Shown: in pieces, positions 46,191 through 56,478 of the stretch | How positions within the stretch are numbered: position 1 is the stretch's first letter | Layout of the letters: every line of letters begins with the position of its first letter | Assembly: GCA_051453625.1 (NCBI GenBank) | Contig: JBOZIK010000001.1 | Location: 253,435,656-253,492,133 of the forward strand | Direction of reading: 5' to 3' | Length of the DNA: 56,478 bases | Source of the DNA: Welwitschia mirabilis | Lineage: Eukaryota > Gnetophyta > Gnetopsida > Welwitschiales | Translations under genes and position numbers: made by a program | The notes under the pieces: model-generated | What the model saw: the letters and a program-made list of their open reading frames with translations, nothing else | Database searches by the model: none | What the model was told of the DNA's origin: nothing

Positions 46191-47329
46191 ACTATGATTT
46201 TGGCTTAGATATGAAAGATCATGATTATTATTTATTTCTTTTCTCTCTCCTTTTTTTTAAAACTTTTGGAATGAAAAAAAATAAATTCCACATGATCAAG
46301 TACTTGTAAGTATAAGAGTGAAGTAATGAAATGAGAAATAAGTAAGAGCATATACAAATAACTAAGTACTAACACCATTAAAATAGAAAGAAAGAACGAA
46401 GACATCTTCCTTCTACATGAAGTTCATAGACATATGAATGTATTAAAATTAGGTAAATCAAATCTTATCATTTAAAAATGCCTAAGTAAAAGATTACTAA
46501 CCATGATGACTTGATAAAGTGATACATAAGTCAAGTTAAAGATGTTTAAGTAATAGCATGATTGTCACAACCTGGTCTTAGGCTAGACTTAAGAAGCACC
46601 AAAAACATGGGATTTTTTTTTCCTTTTTAAAAATAAGGTAAATTTACATGATAAGATTAATCATTGCAATAGATCAAATAGTTTGAAACTGAGATAATCA
46701 CCTCTTAATTACCCATAAGATACACCTCAAAAGAACTATATGAGGATAAATCACCTAATTAATAGCACATCCAAACATAAGGTTATTTAAAAACCTTATT
46801 TAGGAACACACTAGAAGTGTGTAAGTTGTGATCGAATGGTTGGTTGCATCCATAGCCAAGCAACCATACCTTCGTATCCTCATTTAGAGGAGTTCAGATC
46901 ACACATAGTTCTATCTTGGACCTCATTCCCATCTCTACTGATATACATGAGCGTATGATAAATCAAGGTAGTCCGTATCAGTGGCATATGTGTAGAATTA
47001 AGCATAAACCAATACAAGAAATACAATATCCAACTCAACTAGAAAAAGAGTATCATGACATATTATAATAACATGTCACCAAAAGGTATTATTCACACAT
47101 ATATATGGATAAGCATCATAGCTATGTTTAAAAGTATAGGAGACAGCCAGTCAGAACTCTTGAGGTCATAATAATCATTCATAATAAGGAATTTAATGCA
47201 TGAACAATAACAACACATATGTATAATTAATATAAATCATATATGGGTATCCAAATGTATATATAGTGAACCCCCTGGTCACTTGGCCAAAAAATCCATT
47301 ATACACATAAAAGCTAAGTCTGTCAAGTG

Positions 47330-47480
47330 GTCCCTTAACTTTCTCCCTCATCTTAGTCTATGTTAATGGGAGGGAAGAAAATATATAAATATCCATTGGT
47401 AGCTCCATCAACTAACCATGTAAAGAGATCCCTCAAATCTTCCCCTCATCTTAGTATCAGCCAATGGGAGAAATAATATT
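47330..47480. repeat. Two imperfect ~95-bp direct repeats
   Basis: Units near 47,330-47,386 and 47,427-47,475 share CCCTCATCTTAGT followed by AATGGGAG. Internal repeat of the LTR-like sequence. Confidence 0.6.
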
Positions 47481-47519
47481 GATAATATAACATGATGCAG
47501 AAATGCGATTAATACACAT

Positions 47520-47540
47520 GTATATACACACACACACACC
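47520..47540. repeat. Short (CA)n repeat
   Basis: TATACACACACACACACCCC. Low-complexity tract only. Confidence 0.9.
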
Positions 47541-47914
47541 CCAATGCTATAGGGTACCTCATGGATGCTCCTTTTATAACATGATATAATGATTCTAATA
47601 ATGTGTGAATATATAAAATGCCTGAAGGAACTAGTCCATATGCCACTAAATTAGATCGCTAGTCTCACTAGACTTGTGATCATAGAAGTTAAAGGATAAA
47701 GAAGCTAATTATGTGCCTAGCAATGTTTCAACAAGCATCATAGGAAAGAAAATGATTAATGATATATCGTTTTGTACACAAGGTAACAAATAACTACTCA
47801 AGGAATTCAATTCATAAGTATGAGCGTGTACAAATATACATATTTGAGGATACATACCTAGAAAGCATTAAGATATACTGGAAGCAATCATGATCATTAG
47901 AAGTTGTGCTAATA

Positions 47915-48040
47915 CACTATAAGAAATATAGGCTTGGCCTTAAAAAATGCCTTAAACGCATTTAAGGAGTTTCTTCATAAAATGCTTTAAAAGACATCAC
48001 CTTAAAAGCTTAGGTGCTTAAGGTGTTTCTAAGACATTTA
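47915..48040 (+). mobile_element. CACTA-like transposon terminus
   Basis: Begins CACTATAAGAAATATAGGCT, very close to the CACTACAAGAAA terminal inverted repeat of plant En/Spm (CACTA) elements. It is followed by short subterminal repeats of the type CTTAAA/TTTAAGG in both orientations (GCCTTAAACGCATTTAAGG; CTTAGGTGCTTAAGG), as expected of CACTA subterminal regions. The only possible opposite end seen is TTCTTGTAGTG at about 54,539-54,549, with no matching 3-bp duplication. Confidence 0.5.
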
Positions 48041-51000
48041 TATTTTTGTTTGTTGCCTTTGGTCATTACAGAGAAATTTCTAACATTAAAATACAATCAG
48101 AATCCTGAGGGTAGTGAATAATATAGGGCTGAAGAAGCCAAAGACATGGAAAAGTCTAAGCCTTCTAGCACTAGACAAAGGTCTAGCATGTAGTTTTATT
48201 AGTATTTTATACATAGGATGTTTTGATGCTTTTTTTGTAGATCATGTAAATAGTTTTTCCTTTCCCATACAGTGCTGGGAACTCCCAGGAAAAGCCATCT
48301 TAGACATTGTTGAGAGTATGGTATAGAGCCAACTAATTTTTCTTTTTTGTTATGGCTCTATCTTCAAAGGGACACTGGCATACAACACCGTTTGGAATTA
48401 AATTTCACTTGGATAGAAATAGAAATTATATATCATAAAGAAACTTTAGAAGATATTAAAGTAAAAGTTCCTTCAATAATCAATACTTTGGAATTAAATC
48501 CTTAGCTAAAGGGTAAAATATCTCCATTCTATTTTGCCCTTATGGCAACAATGATTGATTGTATGCTCTAAGGTATTCTTGTAGATAAAGTTTAATAAAT
48601 TCTTTTTATAAGAAGTGATGAAATCAGTATTAATATTCTGTGAGAGTAAGGTTAGAAGTATGCCATGAAAGATCTTGAATTAGACAGAATGCTTAAGGAT
48701 CTAGCTTCCAAAAATGGAAAGAAAATTAATGGAGATTAAACAGTGTATAAAGATTTAAAGATTTCAGGTGTTTCCTATTTTATGGGGGGTTAATTTTTGA
48801 GTAGCCACAAGATTGATAGCTCCCTTGAGTCTTGGAGTCATCAATGTCCTATCTTAAAGCCCAACATTAATATTAGAAGTCTTGAAATTTCAATTTTACC
48901 TTTTCTCGGTGTGATCACATGCATTCCTCCCAGGGCACTGTCAACTCCCATCCACTTAAGGGTCATTATCATGGCCTGTTGAACATGCCTCGCCTCTAGC
49001 CTTTCAAAAGAAATTCAAGGGTTAAAATTCAGTTTCCAGCTAGTGAACTCATGAAACATCTCCTCAAACAACTGAATTCAAATTTGAAATGGATATAACT
49101 AAAAAGATCCACATTGAATCACCTTAAAATTTTTTTAATCAAACCCCTGGTATCACACATCATATCATGTTCAAGCATTTAGCTAGATCTCTAAGTCTTC
49201 AATCATCCATTATCATTGGAACCAACCACCAAGGAGATTTCAAAGTTTTTGTGTATCATCAAGGCCTCTTTTTCCACTAATTAAGTTCTCAATATTTCTT
49301 TTAAAGTATGTAAGAATTTCCCTTTTTGTACTCAAATCAAATTTTTAGATAATAAAAGAAGTTTTCTCTTGAACTTTTAACTCTTTCTCCACTAGATAGC
49401 TATGGTGGATTAAAAAACAATTTTAGGCATTCAATTTTCAAAATAAAGATTTACTCTCCATAAGATACACATCTAGAGCCTTTACTTGCCATTATTGTTA
49501 ATTGCATAAAACCTTTCTTGAATAAATAAAACATGGAACTCTGATATAAGAAGGTCACAGTGCTTTATTAAGAATTATTTAAAATAAAATTATAAACAGG
49601 CAATAAAGACAACCTTGAGGTGTACCTGTTATGCACAATGAAGGGGCATACGCAAGGAGAATTTCTATAATGATCAAAGGAAAATAAACCCCATGCACTT
49701 AATCTCAATAAGAAGGAATGTGATAAAGCTCGTAAGTTTGATCTTGATTTCAATTAAGACCCATTGGTTTCTTCTTTATTTTCGTTTTGGTTTTGAAAGC
49801 TAGCATGCATTGATGCTTTTTAGGTTGTATTCATGAGTGATACATTAATATTAGCTTCTATTTGTTGGATCGAGGAGAATTGATCTAAGTTAAACATTTT
49901 GTATACAAATCCTTCTCAAATGTAGGTGTGCATCCCTTTCATTCTTCTGCATGTTAGTGTTCATGGTTGTCAGTTACAAACATGAATTTTTCTTTCACTA
50001 CCAATGATATTCCCACTTCTTGTTTGTCAGTCCGTTATTTGGTTGCCCCTCATATTTGTTTGAAGACTAGTAAAATTTGTCTTTAAGTCAGAATATATCA
50101 GTAAAGTGTTGCCAAATCTTCCATGTTTTACTGTTAGGTTTCCATTTGTCTTATTAGTTTAAGAGATCATTGTCTTCATAATGTTCTAAAAGACGCTATT
50201 AAAAGAGATTGTTATGTAACTTCTTAGGATTATGTGTTGAATTAATTTTAACTAATGGTTAAAATAATTCTAAAATAAACCTCAGTTCAAACCCTAAAAT
50301 AACCATTAGTTAAAAGACATTATTATGTGACTTATTAAGATTATGTGTTGAATCAATTTTAAGTGATTGTTATTTTAGGGTTTTAACTCTACTTTTTTAA
50401 ATAGAAGGCATAGTTTGAGAAGATGTATAAGATATTCTTAACTAATGCTTTTTCTATCAAGGATGGCTTGTGTCATAAGTGTTCCCTTCCCCTAGAAATT
50501 GCATGACACAACATACGAACTGTAATTGAATTCAGTGGGTAATAACCATCTTTTATGTATAAGTTAATTACAACTCCCCGTATGAATAAATTATTGTATC
50601 ATATAGCCTCTCATATATGGTTTCTCCTAGGACCCAAATAGAAGATATATTGAGATACATTTCCAGAATGGTATTAGGTATTGCAGATGATGGATACATC
50701 TCAAATAAAGAAATCAATATCAAATAGGAAATCAGAGATAACGTTGTGAGAAAATGACTAGCATGATTTTGAATTTGGTAATTAAGGAGGTGATTTGACC
50801 ATTGATTTTGAAATAAATAGAATTCCTAGAGTAAAAGACATCATAAAGCATGAAAGAAAGGAAGGCTAGGGACGTCTAAGACATTAGAGACAAAAATAAA
50901 AGGGGACATGCAGGTCCATTCTTTCTCCTGTTACGATGGATTTGGAACTTCAGAGAAGAGAGGGCAATGATATTGTTTCCCTGCAACAGCTGATAAGGAA

Positions 51001-51083
51001 GGCTAGTAAATTGAAAGTGTTAAAGGAAGAATATCTACATCCCCTTTTGGGAGAAATACCAAGCCAAGAAGTGCTATAGGGAT
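48041..51083. other. Unassigned sequence, possibly interior of a CACTA-type element
   Basis: Short open stretches (48,114-48,326 plus, 48,797-48,982 plus, 49,568-49,753 minus) have no recognised motif. At 50,211-50,395 there are two related copies of TTATGTGTTGAATYAATTTTAA about 120 bp apart, with a partly inverted relation (TAACTAATGGTTAAAATAA / AACCATTAGTTAAAA). No transposase was identified. Confidence 0.35.
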
Positions 51084-51329
51084 GTGTTCTGGCTATGCAT
51101 ATTTGTTATTCACTTAGTTATCCTAGGATGTCTTCTTGCTATATGTGGAGCTAGCAGATTCAAAAAGGATGAAAGATGCAATCTTGATAGTTTACCCAAA
51201 TATTCTTTAATCATAGAGAGAAGTGATGAACAGAAGACTATTGGCCTTTGTATGCTTTATCAAGAGCAATTGGTAGTGCCATTGCATGGCCTTGGCTATC
51301 ACTTCTTCGTACTCGAGCAAACCAGCTAA
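51084..51329 (+). CDS. Small ORF with one hydrophobic N-terminal segment, function unknown
   Basis: 81 codons. Residues 1-22 (MFWLCIFVIHLVILGCLLAI) form one strong membrane segment or uncleaved signal, followed by a polar tail (RFKKDERCNLDSLPKYSLII). No family was recognised. The frame upstream (from about 50,935, MDLELQRREGNDIVSLQQLI) is in a different phase, so this may be a chance ORF inside a decayed element. Confidence 0.2.
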   Translation: MFWLCIFVIHLVILGCLLAICGASRFKKDERCNLDSLPKYSLIIERSDEQKTIGLCMLYQEQLVVPLHGLGYHFFVLEQTS

Positions 51330-51499
51330 TGAAAATTTCTATTCATTGTTTGTCCACATATCTGTGTTCACTAATAATGTTGACTAAAAAAACCTTTTCT
51401 CACAACCTCTCAAAATAGAAGATAAGACAACTATGCCATTACATTATTAAATTTTGCAATGTTTGAATTTTAGGGAAAAAAAAAGTCTGTCATGAATGT

Positions 51500-51700
51500 G
51501 TTAAGGATGGAGAAAGCACATTGTTCTAAAGGGCTTAACTGCTTAGTATTTATGGAAAGTAAGAAACGTCATTATTTTCAAGGGTAAGGAATGAAACATT
51601 TGTGCTATATCTAGAAGACATTTTGCTAATTCTTGGCAGATTGCTAGGAAGACAAAGAAAATAGGGCTTCATCCTAAGAGGAATAGAAATCTTATGATAA
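51500..51700 (+). pseudogene. Possible LINE ORF2 3' fragment
   Basis: Frames read LWKVRNVIIFKG, then HFANSWQIARKTKKIGLH. This resembles the W..W..RN..IF.G......I......A......K stretch that follows zf-RVT in plant LINEs. Weak evidence: short and single. Confidence 0.35.
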
Positions 51701-53874
51701 GTTTAGGAACAACAAGAAATTATGGGATTTGATGACAACTGTTGGCTAGGATGGAGCCCTAGAGAGGTTGAAAAGAGTACCATCTTTAGATGTTAAAGGA
51801 TTTCTAAAAAAATAGAGAGGGTATGTCATTAGATGAAGAAGTGTTATAGTATTAACTAGGGAAAATATGACTAGGGTTTTCAATTGCAAGAATGAAGAAG
51901 AATTCATCCTACAAGATTCCACGGGCATCAATAATGCCTTCCATTATTTGCCAAATGGACCTCTGGAAGCTGCTAAAGATCATGTAAGAAAGGGTGAGCA
52001 CCCCTCCTTCCCCTCCCCTCCTCCTCCTCCTTTGAACACTTGTTCCTGAGATGGTTAATAGGTCTTTGATCTAGGATGGTAATGATTTAAAATTGAAAGC
52101 CCTAGATTTCTCTTTTATGAGATGTCTAGCTATTAGAAGAAGAGTGAATGTACAGCTTTTCTTATTTGAAATATTAAAAAGGAGGCACCCAATAAGGTAC
52201 ATGGTTTTGATAAATTTGTTGCTAGAAAATGCATAACTAGTGGATCCTACTCCTCTCAGTCCTGCTAAAGAAGAAGCTTCTCAACTTGAATAAGAGCCTA
52301 GAGTTTTGGAGTCTTACAATGAAAGAGATAATATTCCTCTGGTGGAGCTACTACAATAGAGAAAGCAAAGGCAAAATGCTGAACTAGAGGATGATTTCCC
52401 CCTAGCAAATTTTGTGAGAATAGAAAAACGAGACGAAGGAAACATCTTAGCAGAAGTAGGATGACTATGTGTTAGGTTCAGATACTAAGAAATACAAGCC
52501 TTTACTTCATGTCTGGGTCTAGCTCATCCTCGTGCAATGTCAATGCTCTTCCTTTCATGTGAATCCTCAAGCAATGCTAAGCACAAAATTAAAATTGTCT
52601 AAATCTTTGATTCTCTCAAGTAATAATAACAAGGAAACCAAAGATGACAGAATGAAAGTTGATGGTATGATAGAAGACCGGTATAAATGTGGGAGAGTAG
52701 CTTTAAGACCCAAATGCCACAAACCATTAGAACATTGAATTTGACAGAAGAGTAGCCATTAAAGATGAAAAACTTACCAGGAAAGTATTATATATGCCAC
52801 AAAAGACTGGGATGATCAAAGTTATGTTTTGAGGAGAGGCTATGAAATTGGTTTAGGTAGAGGACAATTTCCACTAGCCACAGCCCCAATACTCAATAGG
52901 GGATGAAACTTTCAGTCCAAAAGGATTGGGGATGAATTGTGGAAATACTTCAAAGAAAAATAAGGTAAGAGTCTTATGAGTGTGGTTAAGATAACTGAAA
53001 ATGAGTAGGCTTCTTCCATCCAGGAATATTTTTGATGAAGGAATATTACTTCCTCCTTCGGATTTCTTTCAACCTCGCCAAATTTAACTAGATCTTAGCC
53101 TATCCAAATTAAAAATTCAAGCATCTGTAGGAGCATGTTGCAGTGGATGATACTTGTTATGAAGATTTTGCAGTGTATGATACCTCTATGAACATCGATA
53201 TTGATTTCCCTACATTTAAATACCCATGAGTGTGTTTCCTGCTGCTTTCTAGCTATAAGTAATAATATGTCTCTATGCTATGTTTGCATTTTTAATTAGA
53301 TAATCCATCAGTATGACAGATGCTTTTTAAATGTATTGAAAAATAGTGTTTTGAGTCTAGATCCTATATAAAATAATTTTTATAATGATCTCCATCCTTA
53401 GATGGGTACTGTATCAGGTTTTCCCCCACTGCTATAGGGGATTGTAGGGGACATTGACCTTGCATGTTCCAACAACATCTTAATGCTCTTTTGTACCACA
53501 CCATATTCCTATGGTGTAGTTAGTGTAGTACAAATATAAAGAACTTCCTTTTCGCTACAAAACTTACCAAAGGCTTCAGATGTATACTTCCACTGTTATC
53601 TATAAGCAAGAATTTCAATTTCAAACTAATTCATGTTTCAACACTTATGGCAAAGAATATAAAAGTACTATGTACCTCATCCTTCAATTTTAGCCAATAC
53701 TTTGAGTAGAATCATCAATAAATGTGAATAAATATAAAGAACCACCTATTGAGGAAGGACCCACAAACATTCATGTAATACCATATCTAATTTATTTTCA
53801 TTTAAATACTCTAAGTCTCTAAAAATTTACTCTTATGATTTGCCAATACCAAGAGTCTTTTATAGAAATTCATA
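51701..53874 (+). other. Unassigned sequence with short polar ORFs
   Basis: Frames such as 51,867-52,049 (NCKNEEEFILQDSTGINNAF) and one near 52,320-52,400 (NIPLVELLQ, a stop, then KQRQNAELEDDFPLANFV) look like remnants of a real protein but match no family I can name. A proline run, SPPPPPL, occurs at 52,010-52,035. Could be a decayed transposable-element protein or host pseudogene. Confidence 0.3.
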
Positions 53875-54486
53875 NNNNNNNNNNNNNNNNNNNNNNNNNN
53901 NNNNNNNNNNNNNNNNNNNNNNNNNNNNNNNNNNNNNNNNNNNNNNNNNNNNNNNNNNNNNNNNNNNNNNNNNNNNNNNNNNNNNNNNNNNNNNNNNNNN
54001 NNNNNNNNNNNNNNNNNNNNNNNNNNNNNNNNNNNNNNNNNNNNNNNNNNNNNNNNNNNNNNNNNNNNNNNNNNNNNNNNNNNNNNNNNNNNNNNNNNNN
54101 NNNNNNNNNNNNNNNNNNNNNNNNNNNNNNNNNNNNNNNNNNNNNNNNNNNNNNNNNNNNNNNNNNNNNNNNNNNNNNNNNNNNNNNNNNNNNNNNNNNN
54201 NNNNNNNNNNNNNNNNNNNNNNNNNNNNNNNNNNNNNNNNNNNNNNNNNNNNNNNNNNNNNNNNNNNNNNNNNNNNNNNNNNNNNNNNNNNNNNNNNNNN
54301 NNNNNNNNNNNNNNNNNNNNNNNNNNNNNNNNNNNNNNNNNNNNNNNNNNNNNNNNNNNNNNNNNNNNNNNNNNNNNNNNNNNNNNNNNNNNNNNNNNNN
54401 NNNNNNNNNNNNNNNNNNNNNNNNNNNNNNNNNNNNNNNNNNNNNNNNNNNNNNNNNNNNNNNNNNNNNNNNNNNNNNNNNNNNNN
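53875..54486. other. Assembly gap, 612 N
   Basis: Run of N. Open frames crossing it are artefacts. Confidence 0.99.
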
Positions 54487-55020
54487 GTACTATTAAATCA
54501 ATATGCCTACTTGATCTACACAGTGTTCTTGCATAATCTTCTTGTAGTGCCATCCTCAGCCTTTTTGGTGCTTCGTCGTTACCGTCGCCATTTCCATCAT
54601 CCTCTCTTGGTCCTACGTTTTTTTTTTCGCGTGGCCCTCCCACCTTTGTGGCTTCTGTGAGCTATTGCATTGGGAAGTTCCACCGCCTACGTGCACAGTC
54701 TTTTATTGCGGTCTTTTTGCGTTCTTGTGCTCTTTGTGTCGTTGTTCGGCTATGTCAGCTATAGCTTGATAATTGTCGTCATCCTGTTTTTCGATGGTNN
54801 NNNNNNNNNNNNNNNNNNNNNNNNNNNNNNNNNNNNNNNNNNNNNNNNNNNNNNNNCAGCTCTCTTATGCATGCCTTTCACTTCCGAGGCTCTTTATCTA
54901 TTTGCGTATTGTGCAGTTCCCAGAACGCTGCCTCTTGATGAAGGCAATTTGAAGGTGCTGAGATTGCTATTGATGAGGGTGGTAGTGGATGTCCCCTCTT
55001 TTTTTTGTCCCTCGTTAGCT
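54487..55020 (-). other. GC-richer segment, probably R/U5 of an LTR
   Basis: Markedly richer in G and C (including CpG: CTTCGTCGTTACCGTCGCCA) than the surrounding sequence, and pyrimidine-rich on the plus strand. A 58-N gap (54,799-54,856) splits it. It lies beyond an AT-rich stretch from the LTR start at 55,542, so on the minus strand it would be transcribed LTR/leader. Plus and minus open frames across it lack any motif. Confidence 0.4.
54799..54856. other. Assembly gap, 58 N
   Basis: Short run of N. Confidence 0.99.
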
Positions 55021-55312
55021 TTGTAGACAACCTTTTGATGATTCACCCTACTAATTTCCCTGCTGCTCCGTTAAAAATTCCATTAAAGTTATCTAGTAAA
55101 GGAATTTATAACATTCAATGATGCCTCTAATTTTCCACCATGTGAATTTAATTGCATCTGATAGATGCATTAGTTAATTATACAATTCATTGCTTTGAGA
55201 TAATTAAATTTCTTACTACATTTATTTCTTTATTATATATGTATATATATCTCTATACCTTTATTATATATATGTCTCTATAGACATTTTTGTAGTAATT
55301 ATATGTATTGTT

Positions 55313-55348
<36 letters not shown>

Positions 55349-55542
55349 TATACATATTTACTAGCTTTATCCTTGTTATTTATTATTATTTATAAATTCG
55401 ATTCTATCGTTATATATTTCTTTTATCCCTTTTTATTTAGTAAGCATTTGCTAAAACATTATGGATTCATAAACAGAATTTAAATAAAAGAAGTTCAAAA
55501 GATTAGAAATCTAATTAATACATTAAAATTTGGGGTGTTACA
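55021..55542 (-). repeat. 3' LTR (U3 side) of Ty3 element 3
   Basis: On the minus strand it starts TGTAACACCCCAAATTTTAA at 55,542, the classical start of plant Ty3/gypsy LTRs, directly after element 3. Contains AT-rich microsatellite-like tracts (55,230-55,290 and 55,319-55,345). The other LTR end is not placed and may lie past the gaps. Confidence 0.65.
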
Positions 55543-56478
55543 ATGATTTCTACCCAAGAAATGATTTTAGAAAAAATTTAGACAATGACAAGAGGAAAGT
55601 TCTCCTCATAGAGAGGGGCTTCCAAGACAAGTGCTTATATCATGTTCAAGATTTAATCAGTAAATGATTCATAAATTTTTAACCTTTATCCATTGAATTT
55701 CTGAAATCCCTTAGTATTTGGATCAAAGATTTCAATTGAGCCATTAAAATGCACTTTTTCTATAAGATAAGAACTTAATCAATTAGAGGTTAACTTGTTG
55801 TGTAAAAGGTGTACTTAAGTATTGTATAAAAGAATAGGTTGACTAGGTTAAAATTACTTATGGAGAATTTTTTTGTCATGTTTAAACTTGACTTGGGATT
55901 TATGAATGAGTTGACGATATTTAAAACATGGACACTTTTCATCTAAATGGTCAAGTTGGGATAATTGAGTCTTAATATTTTCATTCAAGTTTATAAGGTT
56001 AAGTTAATAGGTGGATCAATAGAAGTTATACCAAACATCAACTGACAAGACACAAACCTTTCTGTACTTAAGTTCATAAGGTGAAAAACCTAGGGAATTT
56101 TGCCAAGTGTTATAGTAAGTCCAAAGGACATTGTTAAGTTTATAAGACCAAGTTTTCTTATTAATAAAGACTAATTTTTAGAGCATCTTTTTAATTTCTC
56201 TATCGCCATTTTTAGCTTGATTATTAGTTTGTGGATGATAAGCACTTGTAATTCTATGTTCAATTTCAATGGATAAAAGAAGTTTCCAAAAAAGGTGATT
56301 GATAAAATGTGTTCCTTGATCACTAATGATAATTCTAGGAAAACTAAAACATTAAAGGGTATGGTTTTTGACAAAATTGCAAATAGTTTGGGCATCATTC
56401 TTGGTAGTAGGAAAAGCTTCGACCCACTTAGTAACATAATCAGTAGCCACTGGGATGTAGTTTTTATCATGATAAGAT
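55543..56478 (-). mobile_element. Ty3 element 3, Tat/Athila-type, 3' end only
   Basis: Minus-strand element that continues beyond the right edge of the window. Visible parts are the integrase (about 56,170-56,478), about 0.6 kb of integrase C-terminus or 3' spacer, and the LTR start at 55,542. Confidence 0.8.
56170..56478 (-). pseudogene. Integrase core of Ty3 element 3 (partial)
   Basis: On the minus strand, in a frame other than the longest ORF, it reads YIPVATDYVTKWVEAFPTTK, then NDAQTICNFVKNHTL, a stop, FPRIIISDQGTHFINHLF, and later SAYHPQTNNQAK with DREIKKML. This is the integrase core of Tat/Athila elements (two catalytic aspartates in TDY/ISDQG). It is better preserved than in elements 1 and 2, with only one or two stops, so this insertion may be younger. 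The 99-codon open frame here (56,171-56,470) is a shadow of this frame. Confidence 0.88.

Larger units (their letters stand above)
43321..46560 (-). other. LTR-like non-coding sequence
   Basis: About 3.2 kb without coding motifs. It holds a minus-strand TATA-like element (43,799-43,807), several ATGAT-rich low-complexity stretches (for example 43,320-43,390), and the conserved ~180-bp block at 46,045-46,190. It may be a long LTR and leader of a minus-strand element, whose body would then be chromovirus copy B or something lost. No ends were placed. Confidence 0.35.
46563..47910 (+). repeat. LTR-like sequence beginning TGTCACAACC
   Basis: Begins TGTCACAACCTGGTCTTAGG, typical of the start of plant Ty3/gypsy LTRs. 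It is followed by about 1.3 kb of non-coding sequence with internal repeats. The matching CA end and partner LTR were not found, so it could be a solo or partial LTR. Confidence 0.45.

Noticed and set aside
54539-54549. TTCTTGTAGTG as the right end of the CACTA element starting at 47,915
   Set aside because: Only about 11 bp match, no subterminal repeats on its inner side, and no matching 3-bp duplication; kept only as a weak possibility.
53835-54643. Three long frames around 53.8-54.6 kb
   Set aside because: Mostly N; the real flanking residues show no motif.
56171-56470. 99-codon minus-strand ORF as a novel protein
   Set aside because: A different frame of the same strand gives an unmistakable Ty3 integrase core.
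1-56478. CRISPR arrays, bacterial operons, tRNA or rRNA genes
   Set aside because: No regularly spaced short repeats, no ribosomal sequence and no tRNA-like cloverleaf or A/B box pair were noticed; the content is plant transposable elements.

Overview
The window looks like repeat-rich nuclear DNA from a large plant genome. It is strongly AT-rich, has assembly gaps (runs of N), and contains no intact cellular gene that I can recognise. Almost everything that can be identified is decayed retrotransposon: Ty3/gypsy elements of the Tat/Athila type, chromodomain Ty3/gypsy elements, and plant L1-type LINEs with DUF4283 ORF1 and zf-RVT domains. Those families place it in a vascular plant; the species cannot be named from this sequence. 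Reading frames are broken by stops and frameshifts throughout, so most calls are pseudogenes recognised by short protein motifs in broken frames.

Layout. (1) About 1-15,990, minus strand: Ty3 element 1, read right to left as leader, gag, protease, [LINE1 insertion 6,411-12,906], RT, RNase H, integrase, a conserved 3' block, and an opposite-strand ORF remnant. (2) 16,148-18,934: two direct copies of a ~0.8 kb repeat; the left copy is split by a 1,034-bp 5'-truncated LINE (LINE3) with a clear 19-bp target-site duplication. (3) 20,993-23,540, plus strand: a Tat/Athila-type element with gag and protease joined to the integrase C-terminus, the catalytic pol domains being absent. (4) 24,800-28,400: a leader block shared with element 1, plus a minus-strand charged ORF that may be an Ogre-like extra ORF. 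(5) 29,200-35,708, minus: Ty3 element 2, parallel to element 1. (6) 35,709-43,320: two direct copies (A and B) of the LTR plus integrase/chromodomain end of a chromovirus, with a nearly complete LINE ORF2 (LINE2, plus strand) between them. (7) 43,321-47,900: LTR-like sequence. (8) 47,915: CACTA-like terminus, then ~6 kb of unrecognised decayed sequence. (9) 54,487-56,478, minus: a GC-richer segment, an LTR boundary and the integrase of a third Tat/Athila-type element.

The most interesting observation is that two LINE copies (LINE2 at 41,203-41,379 plus, LINE3 at 17,035-17,212 minus) carry the same DnaJ-like J-domain at the extreme C-terminus of ORF2, downstream of RT and zf-RVT. Both read H-S-D where canonical J-domains have H-P-D. 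The corresponding position in LINE1 falls in an assembly gap. I do not know this as a standard plant LINE architecture.
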